The notes beneath the pieces were generated by a model, which worked only from the letters and a program-made list of their open reading frames with translations, was not told where the DNA came from and searched no databases. 37,791 nt of DNA from a virus. The translations under genes and the position numbers were made by a program. Of this stretch, positions 15,844-22,337 are shown piece by piece (within the stretch, counting starts at the first letter, position 1; each line of letters starts with the position of its first letter). The stretch spans positions 1-37,791 of the IMG/VR virus record IMGVR_UViG_3300047470_000134; one strand, written 5' to 3'.

Positions 15844-16564
15844 CGTTGGTTCTCCCGGCAGCCTGCTGGTGACGCAGGTCGCGTTTCAAATGTTGGGCAA
15901 GCGCGTGCTCCCACTTGGCGTGGGTACGGTGTTCGTCGGGGGATGCGATCCAGAAGGATTTGAATTCGAGAAGCTGATCGGCCTGGAAGGTCTGGCCTGC
16001 CATCGCGTTCATGGTCAGCACTGCGCCGAAGGATTTCTCACAAGGGAGCCATGCCTCGGTCATCGAGAATTTGTTGCGGGAATCGAAAATTTCGCTCGCG
16101 AAGAGAAGTGGTGGTGTTTTATCTAATCTCCTCTCCTCTTCTCTGTTGTGACTGGGCGTGACACTGCGTGACGCGTCGTGACCGATATTTTCCTCAGCTT
16201 CTTTTTTCAGGCGCTCACGCTGCTCGCGTTTACGCTGCGCGGCTGATTTGGCGCCGCTTTCAGGGTTTCCGGTGTCTTCCCGCTTTGGTTGTCGCCCTTC
16301 CCATCCGGACAGCTTGTCACCGTCCAACACACGGCCTTGCATTGCCGAAAAAACGGCCTCGACTTGCTCATCTGTCACGTCCAAAGCGGACGCAATGTCC
16401 TCCTTCGTGACTGTCACGTGACCACGCGTGACATTTCGTGACGCATCCACAAGCAGGTGCACATACATCGCCTGCACCAGGGCAATAGGCTGCGAGGAAA
16501 CGCGGGCAATCGTTCGCCACTTCGGGTCGTTGGGCATGTCGTGCCAGAGCCGGAGCCAATCCAT
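15653..16564 (-). CDS. O-like replication initiator
   Basis: A 303-residue protein. The N-terminus (MDWLRLWHDMPNDPKWRTIA) and following residues to about 85 form a winged-helix domain of the type in phage replication initiators; a basic Arg/Lys helix follows (about 105-125). Two Asp-Ala-Ser-Arg repeats (residues 40-53 and 129-140) are encoded by the GTGAC iteron clusters, so the gene contains its own likely origin, as lambda O does. GGAGGAGG precedes the ATG at 16564, two bases after the CII-like stop. The last 63 codons overlap the P-like gene. Confidence 0.78.
   Translation of the reverse strand: MDWLRLWHDMPNDPKWRTIARVSSQPIALVQAMYVHLLVDASRNVTRGHVTVTKEDIASALDVTDEQVEAVFSAMQGRVLDGDKLSGWEGRQPKREDTGNPESGAKSAAQRKREQRERLKKEAEENIGHDASRSVTPSHNREEERRLDKTPPLLFASEIFDSRNKFSMTEAWLPCEKSFGAVLTMNAMAGQTFQADQLLEFKSFWIASPDEHRTHAKWEHALAQHLKRDLRHQQAAGRTNDGRLNNAGSRPARQGPRSAVDRVKQHIADRQAREAVANAPGQAVGENDRDVRPPLDGEFRRES
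16147..16181. repeat. origin iteron cluster 1
   Basis: GTGAC occurs at 16147, 16157, 16167 and 16177, exactly 10 bases apart, so all four face the same side of the helix. AT-rich, pyrimidine-biased stretches flank it (16112-16140 and 16182-16208). Inside the O-like gene, this layout fits a lambda-type replication origin bound by the initiator. Confidence 0.75.
16407..16442. repeat. origin iteron cluster 2
   Basis: GTGAC occurs at 16407, 16418, 16428 and 16438 with 11, 10 and 10 base spacing. The 16415-16422 part is the palindrome TCACGTGA. It is a second copy of the arrangement at 16147 and lies nearer the gene start. Confidence 0.72.
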
Positions 16565-16566
16565 GA

Positions 16567-16875
16567 TCAGTCCTCCTCCAGCTGGTCGACGCTCTGGATG
16601 TGTTCCATCCAACGCTTGGAACCGTGGATGAACATGGCGATGTCTGCCTCGTTGAAGCAGCGCATCTCCTCGGGGACGATCTTCAGGCCCAGTACTGCAA
16701 GGATTTGGCAGAACTGCTCGAACTTCTCAGGCTTCATGCGGCTGATCGTTGCCTCATCGCAACCGACTGCAACCGCGACAGGTCCGTTGCCGATCGATGC
16801 AAGCTTTTGCATGAGAAAGGAGTAGTTCTTGCGGGCCCTTACGGTCTGCTGTTGGTTCAATGGGCTCGTCGACAT
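16567..16875 (-). CDS. CII-like transcriptional activator
   Basis: A 102-residue protein resembling lambda CII in size, order and fold: a helical N-terminus (RARKNYSFLMQKLASIG), then a helix-turn-helix, GPVAVAVGCDEATISRMKPE, followed by KFEQFCQILAVLGLKIVPEE. In lambda CII drives repressor and integrase promoters and so favours lysogeny. It lies directly after cro and before the O-like gene, the lambda order. GAGG precedes the ATG at 16875. Confidence 0.85.
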   Translation of the reverse strand: MSTSPLNQQQTVRARKNYSFLMQKLASIGNGPVAVAVGCDEATISRMKPEKFEQFCQILAVLGLKIVPEEMRCFNEADIAMFIHGSKRWMEHIQSVDQLEED

Positions 16876-16877
16876 GA

Positions 16878-17084
16878 TCAGGCCTCGGCCCGCTTAGCAG
16901 ACGGCTGGGAGGGAAATGGTTTCACCTCCTCCGCGCTCAGCGATCCGTCCTCATGCTCGATAACGAAGACTTTGCGGCCAGTTCGTATGGCTTTGCTCAA
17001 GGCCCCTTGGGTGAGGTTCAGCTTTTTGGCCGTAGCGACCTGGCCATTTTCCGCTGAGAAATCAGCTAGCTCAGAACGTTTCAT
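16878..17084 (-). CDS. cro: Cro repressor
   Basis: A 68-residue protein closely similar to lambda Cro along its length: NGQVATAKKLNLTQGALSKA is the helix-turn-helix and SLSAEEVKPFPS matches the strand and tail of lambda Cro (SVYAEEVKPFPS). It should bind the operators in the divergent region next to it and switch off repressor synthesis during lytic growth. It is the first gene of the leftward early operon, with a promoter whose -10 ends about 30 bases upstream. Confidence 0.93.
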   Translation of the reverse strand: MKRSELADFSAENGQVATAKKLNLTQGALSKAIRTGRKVFVIEHEDGSLSAEEVKPFPSQPSAKRAEA

Positions 17085-17188
17085 GGTGGTTAATCCGTGG
17101 AATGACTGGAGCGAGTATTTCCTGCGGAATTTATTTTGTCAATCGGGCGGAATTTGAATCGCATCGCCTGCGGGAATAACCTCATCTT
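17085..17188. promoter_or_regulatory. right-operator region between cro and repressor
   Basis: This 104-base divergent region holds repeated operator-like sites around GCGGAAT: TATTTCCTGCGGAATTT at 17116-17132, GGGCGGAATTTGAAT at 17145-17159 and CGCCTGCGGGAATAAC near 17165-17180. TATTTCCTGCGG recurs in the region at 18295-18347. The arrangement is that of lambda OR with three sites. Repressor and Cro are the expected binders. Confidence 0.7.
17114..17142 (-). promoter_or_regulatory. early leftward promoter for cro (pR-like)
   Basis: Minus-strand -35 TTGACA (plus 17137-17142, perfect consensus), 17-base spacer, -10 AATACT (plus 17114-17119, four of six). The operator GCGGAATT lies in the spacer, so binding there would block RNA polymerase. 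The message would have a leader of about 20-25 bases before cro. Confidence 0.75.
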
Positions 17189-17863
17189 ATGAATCTGAAG
17201 AAACGCGAACTGTCCGAGTGGGAAAAATCCGAATGCGCTGCTTTGAAGGCGGCAATTGAGGAGTACAACCGTGTCCGGCCTAAAAAAGATCGAATAACTC
17301 AAGAGCAGGCAGGCGCTGCGCTGGGGATGAACCAGGGCTCCTTTAGTAACTATCTAAACGGCAGGCTAGCGATAAACCTAGATTTCGCTTTAAAGGTTTC
17401 AAAGTTATTTGATATCCCTGTAGAGCGATTCAGTAAAAGACTCGCAGAAGAAATAGATGCAATAACTAATGCTGCGTTAAAACCTACCGAGCTCCACCAA
17501 TCTGAACGACCAAAAAATTTTAAAGCCGAAGAATATCGTTTCTTAAAAAAACCTAGGGTACATATCTTTAGAGAAGATCCAGACCTTCTAGCCCCAGAGA
17601 ATTTCTTGCGCATTAGCAGCTCTCTTAAGCCACCACAGAGCGATTTTCCAACAGCTTCGTGCGCAATGTACGTGAGCGATGGAGCCGCCAGCCTCGCTAG
17701 CCTGGTGCGTTTACAAAAGCTTGTCGAGAAGCTCCAGCGCGCAATTGGCGAAGATCGAATAACAGAAAAAGATTTCGAGTTATTTGAATCCATGTTAGAC
17801 CGACTCGTTGAAGTCAGTGCACCGCACCAAAGGGAATCCAATGAGCACTTCGAGAAACACTGA
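17189..17863 (+). CDS. CI-type prophage repressor without cleavage domain
   Basis: A 224-residue protein. Residues about 38-80 form an XRE-type helix-turn-helix (ITQEQAGAALGMNQGSFSNY and INLDFALKVSKLFDIPVERF). The C-terminal half (110-224) shows no S24/LexA-type Ser-Lys peptidase motif; it ends in helices that may dimerise. It should maintain lysogeny by binding the flanking operators. Without the peptidase it may not be inactivated by RecA. The coding DNA is AT-rich compared with the rest of the genome. There is only a weak ribosome site (GGGAATAA), as in leaderless or poorly translated repressor messages. Confidence 0.8.
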   Translation: MNLKKRELSEWEKSECAALKAAIEEYNRVRPKKDRITQEQAGAALGMNQGSFSNYLNGRLAINLDFALKVSKLFDIPVERFSKRLAEEIDAITNAALKPTELHQSERPKNFKAEEYRFLKKPRVHIFREDPDLLAPENFLRISSSLKPPQSDFPTASCAMYVSDGAASLASLVRLQKLVEKLQRAIGEDRITEKDFELFESMLDRLVEVSAPHQRESNEHFEKH

Positions 17864-18089
17864 CAGCGAAGTTTATAAAGCTCACGAAAAACACGCATGG
17901 ACATTAGCCTTTGGCGTTTGGATCGCAACAGCTGCTGCAATACTCTTACTGCACAATTTTGTGTGGCATGTAAAACCCAAATGGATTTCAGAAATACTCG
18001 ACATGGTCTTTTATGTTGTCGAATTCTTTTGGATATTTTTAATAGGGTACTTCAAAGACTATTTCCTAACGAAGCTACTTAAGAAATAG
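17841..18089 (+). CDS. small two-span membrane protein of the immunity operon
   Basis: An 82-residue protein with a polar N-terminus, membrane segments at about residues 22-42 and 52-72, and a Lys-rich end (LTKLLKK). It begins at 17841, inside the repressor gene (23-base overlap in another frame), with GGGA before the ATG, so it is cotranscribed with the repressor and expressed in the lysogen. Superinfection exclusion or another lysogenic conversion role is plausible, but no family is recognised. Confidence 0.65.
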   Translation: MSTSRNTDSEVYKAHEKHAWTLAFGVWIATAAAILLLHNFVWHVKPKWISEILDMVFYVVEFFWIFLIGYFKDYFLTKLLKK

Positions 18090-18130
18090 CCTCCACACCC
18101 ACCTCCATTAGCTCCTCCCAAGCCTATTGA

Positions 18131-18178
18131 AGCACCCCACTGTGCGAGCTAAAGCTATGCGCGCTCTGGGGTGCTTTT
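18131..18178 (+). terminator. terminator after immunity operon, possibly bidirectional
   Basis: AGCACCCCA at 18131-18139 pairs with TGGGGTGCT at 18167-18175, followed by TTT. The 27-base inner loop has a smaller GAGC/GCTC stem. It would end the repressor message and insulate the next promoter. An A-run on the other side is weak, so action on the minus strand is uncertain. Confidence 0.75.
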
Positions 18179-18294
18179 GCGTCTCCACTCCGGAAATGCC
18201 CCTCCTCGCTCCAAATCACTCCTAACCCCCTTCTTGACCTCCGCCCGTCGTGGAACTGACGAATTAGCCAAATTTGTCGATTTTTCACGCCAAG

Positions 18295-18347
18295 CGGAAT
18301 TATTATTTCCTGCGGCATTGACACGTAATAATTTCCTGCGGCAATAT
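18295..18347 (+). promoter_or_regulatory. left-operator region and early rightward promoter (pL-like)
   Basis: It contains GCGGAATTATTATTT, then ATTTCCTGCGGCA twice (ending at 18317 and 18343), sharing TTTCCTGCGG with the cro operator. A consensus -35 TTGACA lies at 18318-18323 between the two copies; a -10 is less clear (CAATAT with an 18-base spacer, or TATCTA with 21). It should drive the recombination operon that begins at 18762 and be controlled by repressor and Cro. Confidence 0.65.
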
Positions 18348-18350
18348 CTA

Positions 18351-18761
18351 TCCCATGCCAGCCACAACTGGCCGCAACCCGGCGAAAGCCACCGCTCTTT
18401 AGATCGACCGTTTCACCCTTGCCGGATCACCACCGGCCCAGATGCACAGGCAAGCGATAGACCGGCCTCAACGGTCCAGAGGGATGGCAACTGTCCCAGG
18501 GTGCGCAGCGTAAAGCCCCGAATCAGTTTTCCAGCGGACAGGGTCGCGGCTGGAGAGAAGGAAACACCGAAGCGCCTGGGCTACCAGGCTGCATCGGAGA
18601 TCGCTCGGCCCTCTGTCGTGATAGCAGGGTGGCCACCTTGCCCCACTGGGATTTGCCGCAGCCAAGACTTCAATCCGAGCTGCGCTACCCGAAGCTGGCA
18701 ACACTCGGAGGGATTCGAGCGATCTCCAATGCACAACCACCCCGCCACCACGGAGGCGACC
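18351..18761 (+). other. untranslated early leader, no gene seen
   Basis: About 410 bases between the presumed early promoter and the first well-supported gene. One frame is open through it, but no internal start has a ribosome site and the translation is Pro/Arg/Ser-rich and unlike a folded protein. Small hairpins occur, for example CCTGG-GCTA-CCAGG near 18577-18590. Lambda has nut sites in this position; I cannot show that here. Confidence 0.4.
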
Positions 18762-19049
18762 ATGACTTACGAAGTGATTGTTGAAGGGTTCGTCCTCCAG
18801 GTGGAGGTGACCCATTGCGAGAACACATCACCCTGCCCTGGTGATTGGTCCAGCGACTGGGATGCCCAGGGCTGCCGCGAACTGGAGTTCAAAGTTGAGT
18901 CGGGCATCTGCTACGACGATGACGGCATCCGGATGGATGTTGATCCGCTGGGCTTGCGGCTGGTTTTTATGCAGTACGGCCGGCAGATCGAGACGGCGCT
19001 GTGGCTTGAGATCGACGCCAACACCCGCCGGGAACGGTGGGCAGCATGA
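18762..19049 (+). CDS. hypothetical acidic protein, first gene of early rightward operon
   Basis: A 95-residue acidic protein beginning MTYEVIVEGFVLQVEVTHCE and containing EFKVESGICYDDDGIRMDVD, with mixed beta strands. No family is recognised. A GGAGG ribosome site sits before the ATG at 18762; longer starts in the same frame lack one. ATGA overlap with the next gene. Confidence 0.65.
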   Translation: MTYEVIVEGFVLQVEVTHCENTSPCPGDWSSDWDAQGCRELEFKVESGICYDDDGIRMDVDPLGLRLVFMQYGRQIETALWLEIDANTRRERWAA

Positions 19050-19279
19050 GCCGCGCACACCAAACAGCCCTGGACATGATCGACTCACGGTTTGCCCTGC
19101 TGCTGGAGGGCAACACCTCGGCACAGCTGCACGCTGAAACGAGCATGGCCATTGAAATGGCCCACGCGCTGGGCGCCATCGACATCGATGAGCACCGGCA
19201 TTACGTGGCTCGCCAAGATCGAATCCTTGATCGCCAGCACCGCGATCTGATGCTGCTACTGGAGGCTCACCGCGTATGA
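19046..19279 (+). CDS. hypothetical 77-residue helical protein
   Basis: A helical protein with two His/Arg-rich stretches near its end (DEHRHYVARQDRILDRQHRD). The ATG at 19046 overlaps the upstream stop, and its own stop overlaps the next ATG. No recognised family or catalytic motif. Confidence 0.6.
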   Translation: MSRAHQTALDMIDSRFALLLEGNTSAQLHAETSMAIEMAHALGAIDIDEHRHYVARQDRILDRQHRDLMLLLEAHRV

Positions 19280-19410
19280 CCATCATCGCCAAATCCTGCA
19301 AAGAACTCGCCGAAGCCCTGAACCGTCAGGGCTTTTTTCTGGTCGCCGATCTTCCAGCCCGTACCCGCATCGAGATCCGTCGCGGAATGATCGTGGTGCG
19401 GATGCCATGA
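19276..19410 (+). CDS. hypothetical 44-residue protein
   Basis: MTIIAKSCKELAEALNRQGF, then a basic stretch (RTRIEIRRGMIVVRMP). It may be a compact helix plus two strands. ATGA overlaps at both ends place it within the coupled chain 18762-19526. No family is recognised. Confidence 0.5.
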   Translation: MTIIAKSCKELAEALNRQGFFLVADLPARTRIEIRRGMIVVRMP

Positions 19411-19526
19411 CCACCCGCCAGCGTTCCCGGCGCCGCGCGATCCGCCGCACCTCTGCCATCGTCGGCGCCCTGTTCATCACCATCGTCCTCTTGGCCCCTG
19501 CCATCGGCGGCCTGATCACTCAATAG
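19407..19526 (+). CDS. 39-residue single-span membrane peptide
   Basis: A very basic N-terminus (MTTRQRSRRRAIRRT) followed by one hydrophobic helix, residues 16-37. The positive-inside rule places the N-terminus in the cytoplasm. Start and stop fit the coupled gene chain; otherwise unknown. Confidence 0.5.
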   Translation: MTTRQRSRRRAIRRTSAIVGALFITIVLLAPAIGGLITQ

Positions 19527-19534
19527 GTAATCCC

Positions 19535-20338
19535 ATGTCTGTAACCACAGTCCGCGCCTCGTCGTGGGGCTCTCTGTTCGACTGCGCGTTCAAGTTCGAA
19601 TGGGTGCAGCTGCTGGGCCACCGCTCGCCGAGCAGTCCCCGCGCCCACCTGGGCACATCGATTCATGCCGGTACCGCGGCGTTCGACTCAGCCCGCATCA
19701 ATGGCAGCAACCTGACGGCTTACGACACCGCCGAGATGTTCATCCACACGCTGCGCCATCCGGAATATGAGGTGGATTGGCGTGGCTCTGACATCTCGCT
19801 AGCCCAGGCGGAAGCCACGGGCCTGAAGCTGCACACCGCTTACTGCAATGAAATCAGCCCTCGGTATGAGTTCGTGGCGGTTGAGCGCACGGCCACACCG
19901 CTGGAAATCGACTGCGGTGGTGGCGTCATCGTTCGCCTGACCGGCCAGCTCGACCGGGCACGAATCTGCAAGACCGGTTCCGGCAAGGGCATTGCTGACG
20001 TGAAGTCGGGCCGCGCCGCTGTCGTGGACGGGGTCGCCAAAACCAACGGACACGCCGCGCAGATCGGCACATACGAAATCCTCGAAGAACACACAACCGG
20101 TGAAGCCTGCACGGCGCCGGCTCACATCATCGGGCTGAAGACCGGCGGAAAGCCAGAAACCGGCATCGGCGAGATTCGCAATGCCAAGCAAATGATGATC
20201 GGTACCGAAGAATTCCCCGGTCTGATCCAGATCGGCGCCGAGATGTTCCGCACCGGCCTGTTCCCTCCCAACCCCCAAAGTTTCCTGTGCAGCGCGAAGT
20301 ACTGCGCGCGCTGGTCCTCTTGCCCTTACCACGAGTAA
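19535..20338 (+). CDS. PD-(D/E)XK exonuclease with probable Fe-S cluster (RecB/Cas4-like)
   Basis: A 267-residue protein. The nuclease core shows a GQLD at residues 137-140, ADVKSG with D155 and K157, and a QIGTY helix (Q176), the layout of RecB-type exonucleases. Cys17 near the N-terminus and C252, C257 and C263 at the C-terminus match the four-cysteine iron-sulfur staple of Cas4/AddB-type enzymes. Next to recT, it is probably the exonuclease that makes single strands for RecT annealing. AGGT precedes the ATG at 19535. Confidence 0.82.
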   Translation: MSVTTVRASSWGSLFDCAFKFEWVQLLGHRSPSSPRAHLGTSIHAGTAAFDSARINGSNLTAYDTAEMFIHTLRHPEYEVDWRGSDISLAQAEATGLKLHTAYCNEISPRYEFVAVERTATPLEIDCGGGVIVRLTGQLDRARICKTGSGKGIADVKSGRAAVVDGVAKTNGHAAQIGTYEILEEHTTGEACTAPAHIIGLKTGGKPETGIGEIRNAKQMMIGTEEFPGLIQIGAEMFRTGLFPPNPQSFLCSAKYCARWSSCPYHE

Positions 20339-20343
20339 CCACT

Positions 20344-21297
20344 ATGACCCAGACCACCCTTGCGGCAATGCAGACCAGTGCTGTCGCTGCTCCAAAGAAC
20401 GATGCGCCCATGTCCCTGCTGACAGGCTCGGGCTTCGAACAACTGCAGCGAGTCGCGAAGGCCCTCGCCGGCTCTACCCTGGTGCCTGTGCAATACCGCG
20501 CATTCACAGAAAAAAAGGAGTACGGGAAGGTCGTTGGTCACGAAGCAAATGCCGCCGGACTCCCCAACTGCGTGGTCGCGCTGAACATGGCGCTGCGCAT
20601 GGGGGCTGATCCGCTGATGGTGATGCAGAACCTCTACGTCATCGAGGGCCGCCCGAGCTGGTCGAGCCAGTTCATCATCGCGATGCTCAACAGCTGCGGT
20701 CGTTTCAGTCCGTTGCGCTTCGACCTGAGTGCCCCGGGCAAGGTCGAGGAACTGAAATACAGCGCCACGTTTTGGAAGGACGGCAAGAAGGTCACTGAGC
20801 AGCGCACGGCGAAGATCAAACATCAAACCTGCACCGCCTGGGTGATCGAGAAGGAAACCGGTGACCGGCTCAACGGCCCGACCATTTCCATGCAGATGGC
20901 CATCGATGAGGGCTGGTTGACAAAGAACGGCAGCAAGTGGCTGACGATGCCTGAGGTCATGCTGCGGTACCGGGCAGCCAGCATGCTGGGCCGGCTTTAT
21001 GCGCCCGAACTGTTGATGGGGTTGCAGTCGCGCGAAGAGGTCGAGGATTTCATCGACGCCACGGCGGACGCTTCTGGCACCTATTCCGTGGACATCAACG
21101 ACCTGCGCGACAAAGAGCCTGAGGCGCCAGCGATCATTGATACCGACGATGACCAGGGCGACGGCGATGCAACAGATTTGCCGGAATCTGCAACACAAAC
21201 GGCCGAAACCGCAATGGATCAGGCCGAAAACGTTACCGAAACCGCCGAAACGGTTGCAGATGAGGCCGCCGAAACAGCCGGCCTTAACTTCGAGTAA
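20344..21297 (+). CDS. RecT-family single-strand annealing protein
   Basis: A 317-residue protein. The core (FEQLQRVAKALAGSTLVP, VVALNMALRMGADPLMVMQN and KWLTMPEVMLRYRAASMLGR) is typical of RecT annealing proteins, which pair complementary single strands in phage recombination. The start is set at 20344 after GAG; a longer frame from 20287 overlaps the nuclease gene. The last 50 residues are acidic and contain repeated AET units, a disordered tail that may contact SSB or partners. Confidence 0.88.
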   Translation: MTQTTLAAMQTSAVAAPKNDAPMSLLTGSGFEQLQRVAKALAGSTLVPVQYRAFTEKKEYGKVVGHEANAAGLPNCVVALNMALRMGADPLMVMQNLYVIEGRPSWSSQFIIAMLNSCGRFSPLRFDLSAPGKVEELKYSATFWKDGKKVTEQRTAKIKHQTCTAWVIEKETGDRLNGPTISMQMAIDEGWLTKNGSKWLTMPEVMLRYRAASMLGRLYAPELLMGLQSREEVEDFIDATADASGTYSVDINDLRDKEPEAPAIIDTDDDQGDGDATDLPESATQTAETAMDQAENVTETAETVADEAAETAGLNFE

Positions 21298-21302
21298 CCG
21301 CC

Positions 21303-21503
21303 ATGGCCGCTCAATCAGTCCTGGATATCTACGACAGCATTGAAGAATTCGCCGCGATCCTGGTCTCCGCTGAGCTTCACGCCAGCGGCGGCTGGGAGCT
21401 GGAGTTCGTCGAGAACATCCGCGCCAGCTTCAAGCGTTACGGCGCCCACACCAACCTGAGCCCGGCGCAACAGTCGAAGCTCGAACGCATCGCCAAGCAC
21501 TGA
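21303..21503 (+). CDS. hypothetical 66-residue protein after recT
   Basis: A small helical protein (IYDSIEEFAAILVSAELHAS, then YGAHTNLSPAQQSKLERIAK). It lies five bases after recT and nine before the next gene, so it is in the recombination operon. The ribosome site is weak, suggesting translational coupling. No known function. Confidence 0.6.
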   Translation: MAAQSVLDIYDSIEEFAAILVSAELHASGGWELEFVENIRASFKRYGAHTNLSPAQQSKLERIAKH

Positions 21504-21512
21504 GGGTTTCCT

Positions 21513-22331
21513 ATGAAAGCTGAACACCACGCAATTATCGAGCGCGCCAAGCTAGCGGACGTCCCACCGTCCTACCTGGCGCATGACCTGCTTGTGCATG
21601 ACCTGGTCAACGCCGGACTGTTCGAACTGAAGAACCTGCACTCGCCGTACAGCAAGCTGAATGAAGGCCAGCAGCAGGAAGTCATCGACCGGCTGACCGA
21701 GGCCGCGACGAAAGCGGTGTACAACGCTATCGCGATCATCAGTTCGCGCAACGTCGACACCATCCCGGTGACCGTGGTGGACGCGAAGTTCAAGGCGAAG
21801 GCGATCACCGTCACTGCCGCTATTGATGCACAAGACCCGAATCGTCACGGCCTCATCGATGTCGCCGGCAAGCTGTGTTTGCTGGTGCTCGCGCCGAACG
21901 ATTACGCCGAGGGCCTGGACTTCATCAGGCCTGACCGCGACCAGCATGAGTTTCCACTCCATACCAGCGAGCTGACCGGCAGCTTGTTTGCCGGTAGTGG
22001 CTCTGGACCTGACGAGCCAGATGGCGAACACCACCCGCTGGGCAATGACGATGAGCTCAACGCCCTTGTGAACGAAGGCCGTAGCACGGACTTGGGCAAA
22101 GAATTTGGCGACTTCAGCTACGAAGATGCCGCCCAGCTGGTGGTGCTGCACGCCAAGACTGTCGACGTCGCCTGGGTGCAACGCCGCTTCGCTATCGACA
22201 GCGACCAAGCCACCAGCCTGCTGTTGCGCCTCATCGACAACGCCGTGATCGAACTCGAAACCGAGGGCGACCTTTCCATAGACAACACCTACACAGTCAT
22301 CGCCGAGCTGGCGAACTTGAACCTGGAGTAA
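21513..22331 (+). CDS. recombination-operon protein with FtsK-gamma-like winged helix
   Basis: A 272-residue protein. Residues 1-150 have no recognised family. A Gly/Ser/Asp-rich linker covers about 158-180. Residues 201-248 (YEDAAQLVVLHAKTVDVAWV then RRFAIDSDQATSLLLRLIDN) have the shape of the FtsK gamma winged-helix domain, which binds DNA in FtsK. No ATPase motif is present, so this is not a translocase. It may bring partner proteins to DNA. The context is recT upstream and an SMC-like ATPase downstream. Confidence 0.6.
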   Translation: MKAEHHAIIERAKLADVPPSYLAHDLLVHDLVNAGLFELKNLHSPYSKLNEGQQQEVIDRLTEAATKAVYNAIAIISSRNVDTIPVTVVDAKFKAKAITVTAAIDAQDPNRHGLIDVAGKLCLLVLAPNDYAEGLDFIRPDRDQHEFPLHTSELTGSLFAGSGSGPDEPDGEHHPLGNDDELNALVNEGRSTDLGKEFGDFSYEDAAQLVVLHAKTVDVAWVQRRFAIDSDQATSLLLRLIDNAVIELETEGDLSIDNTYTVIAELANLNLE

Positions 22332-22337
22332 GTCGCC

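Noticed and set aside
18171-18761. Upstream extension of the 95-residue early gene
   Set aside because: The frame is open, but its translation looks non-coding, there is no ribosome site, and it would cross the promoter/operator region.
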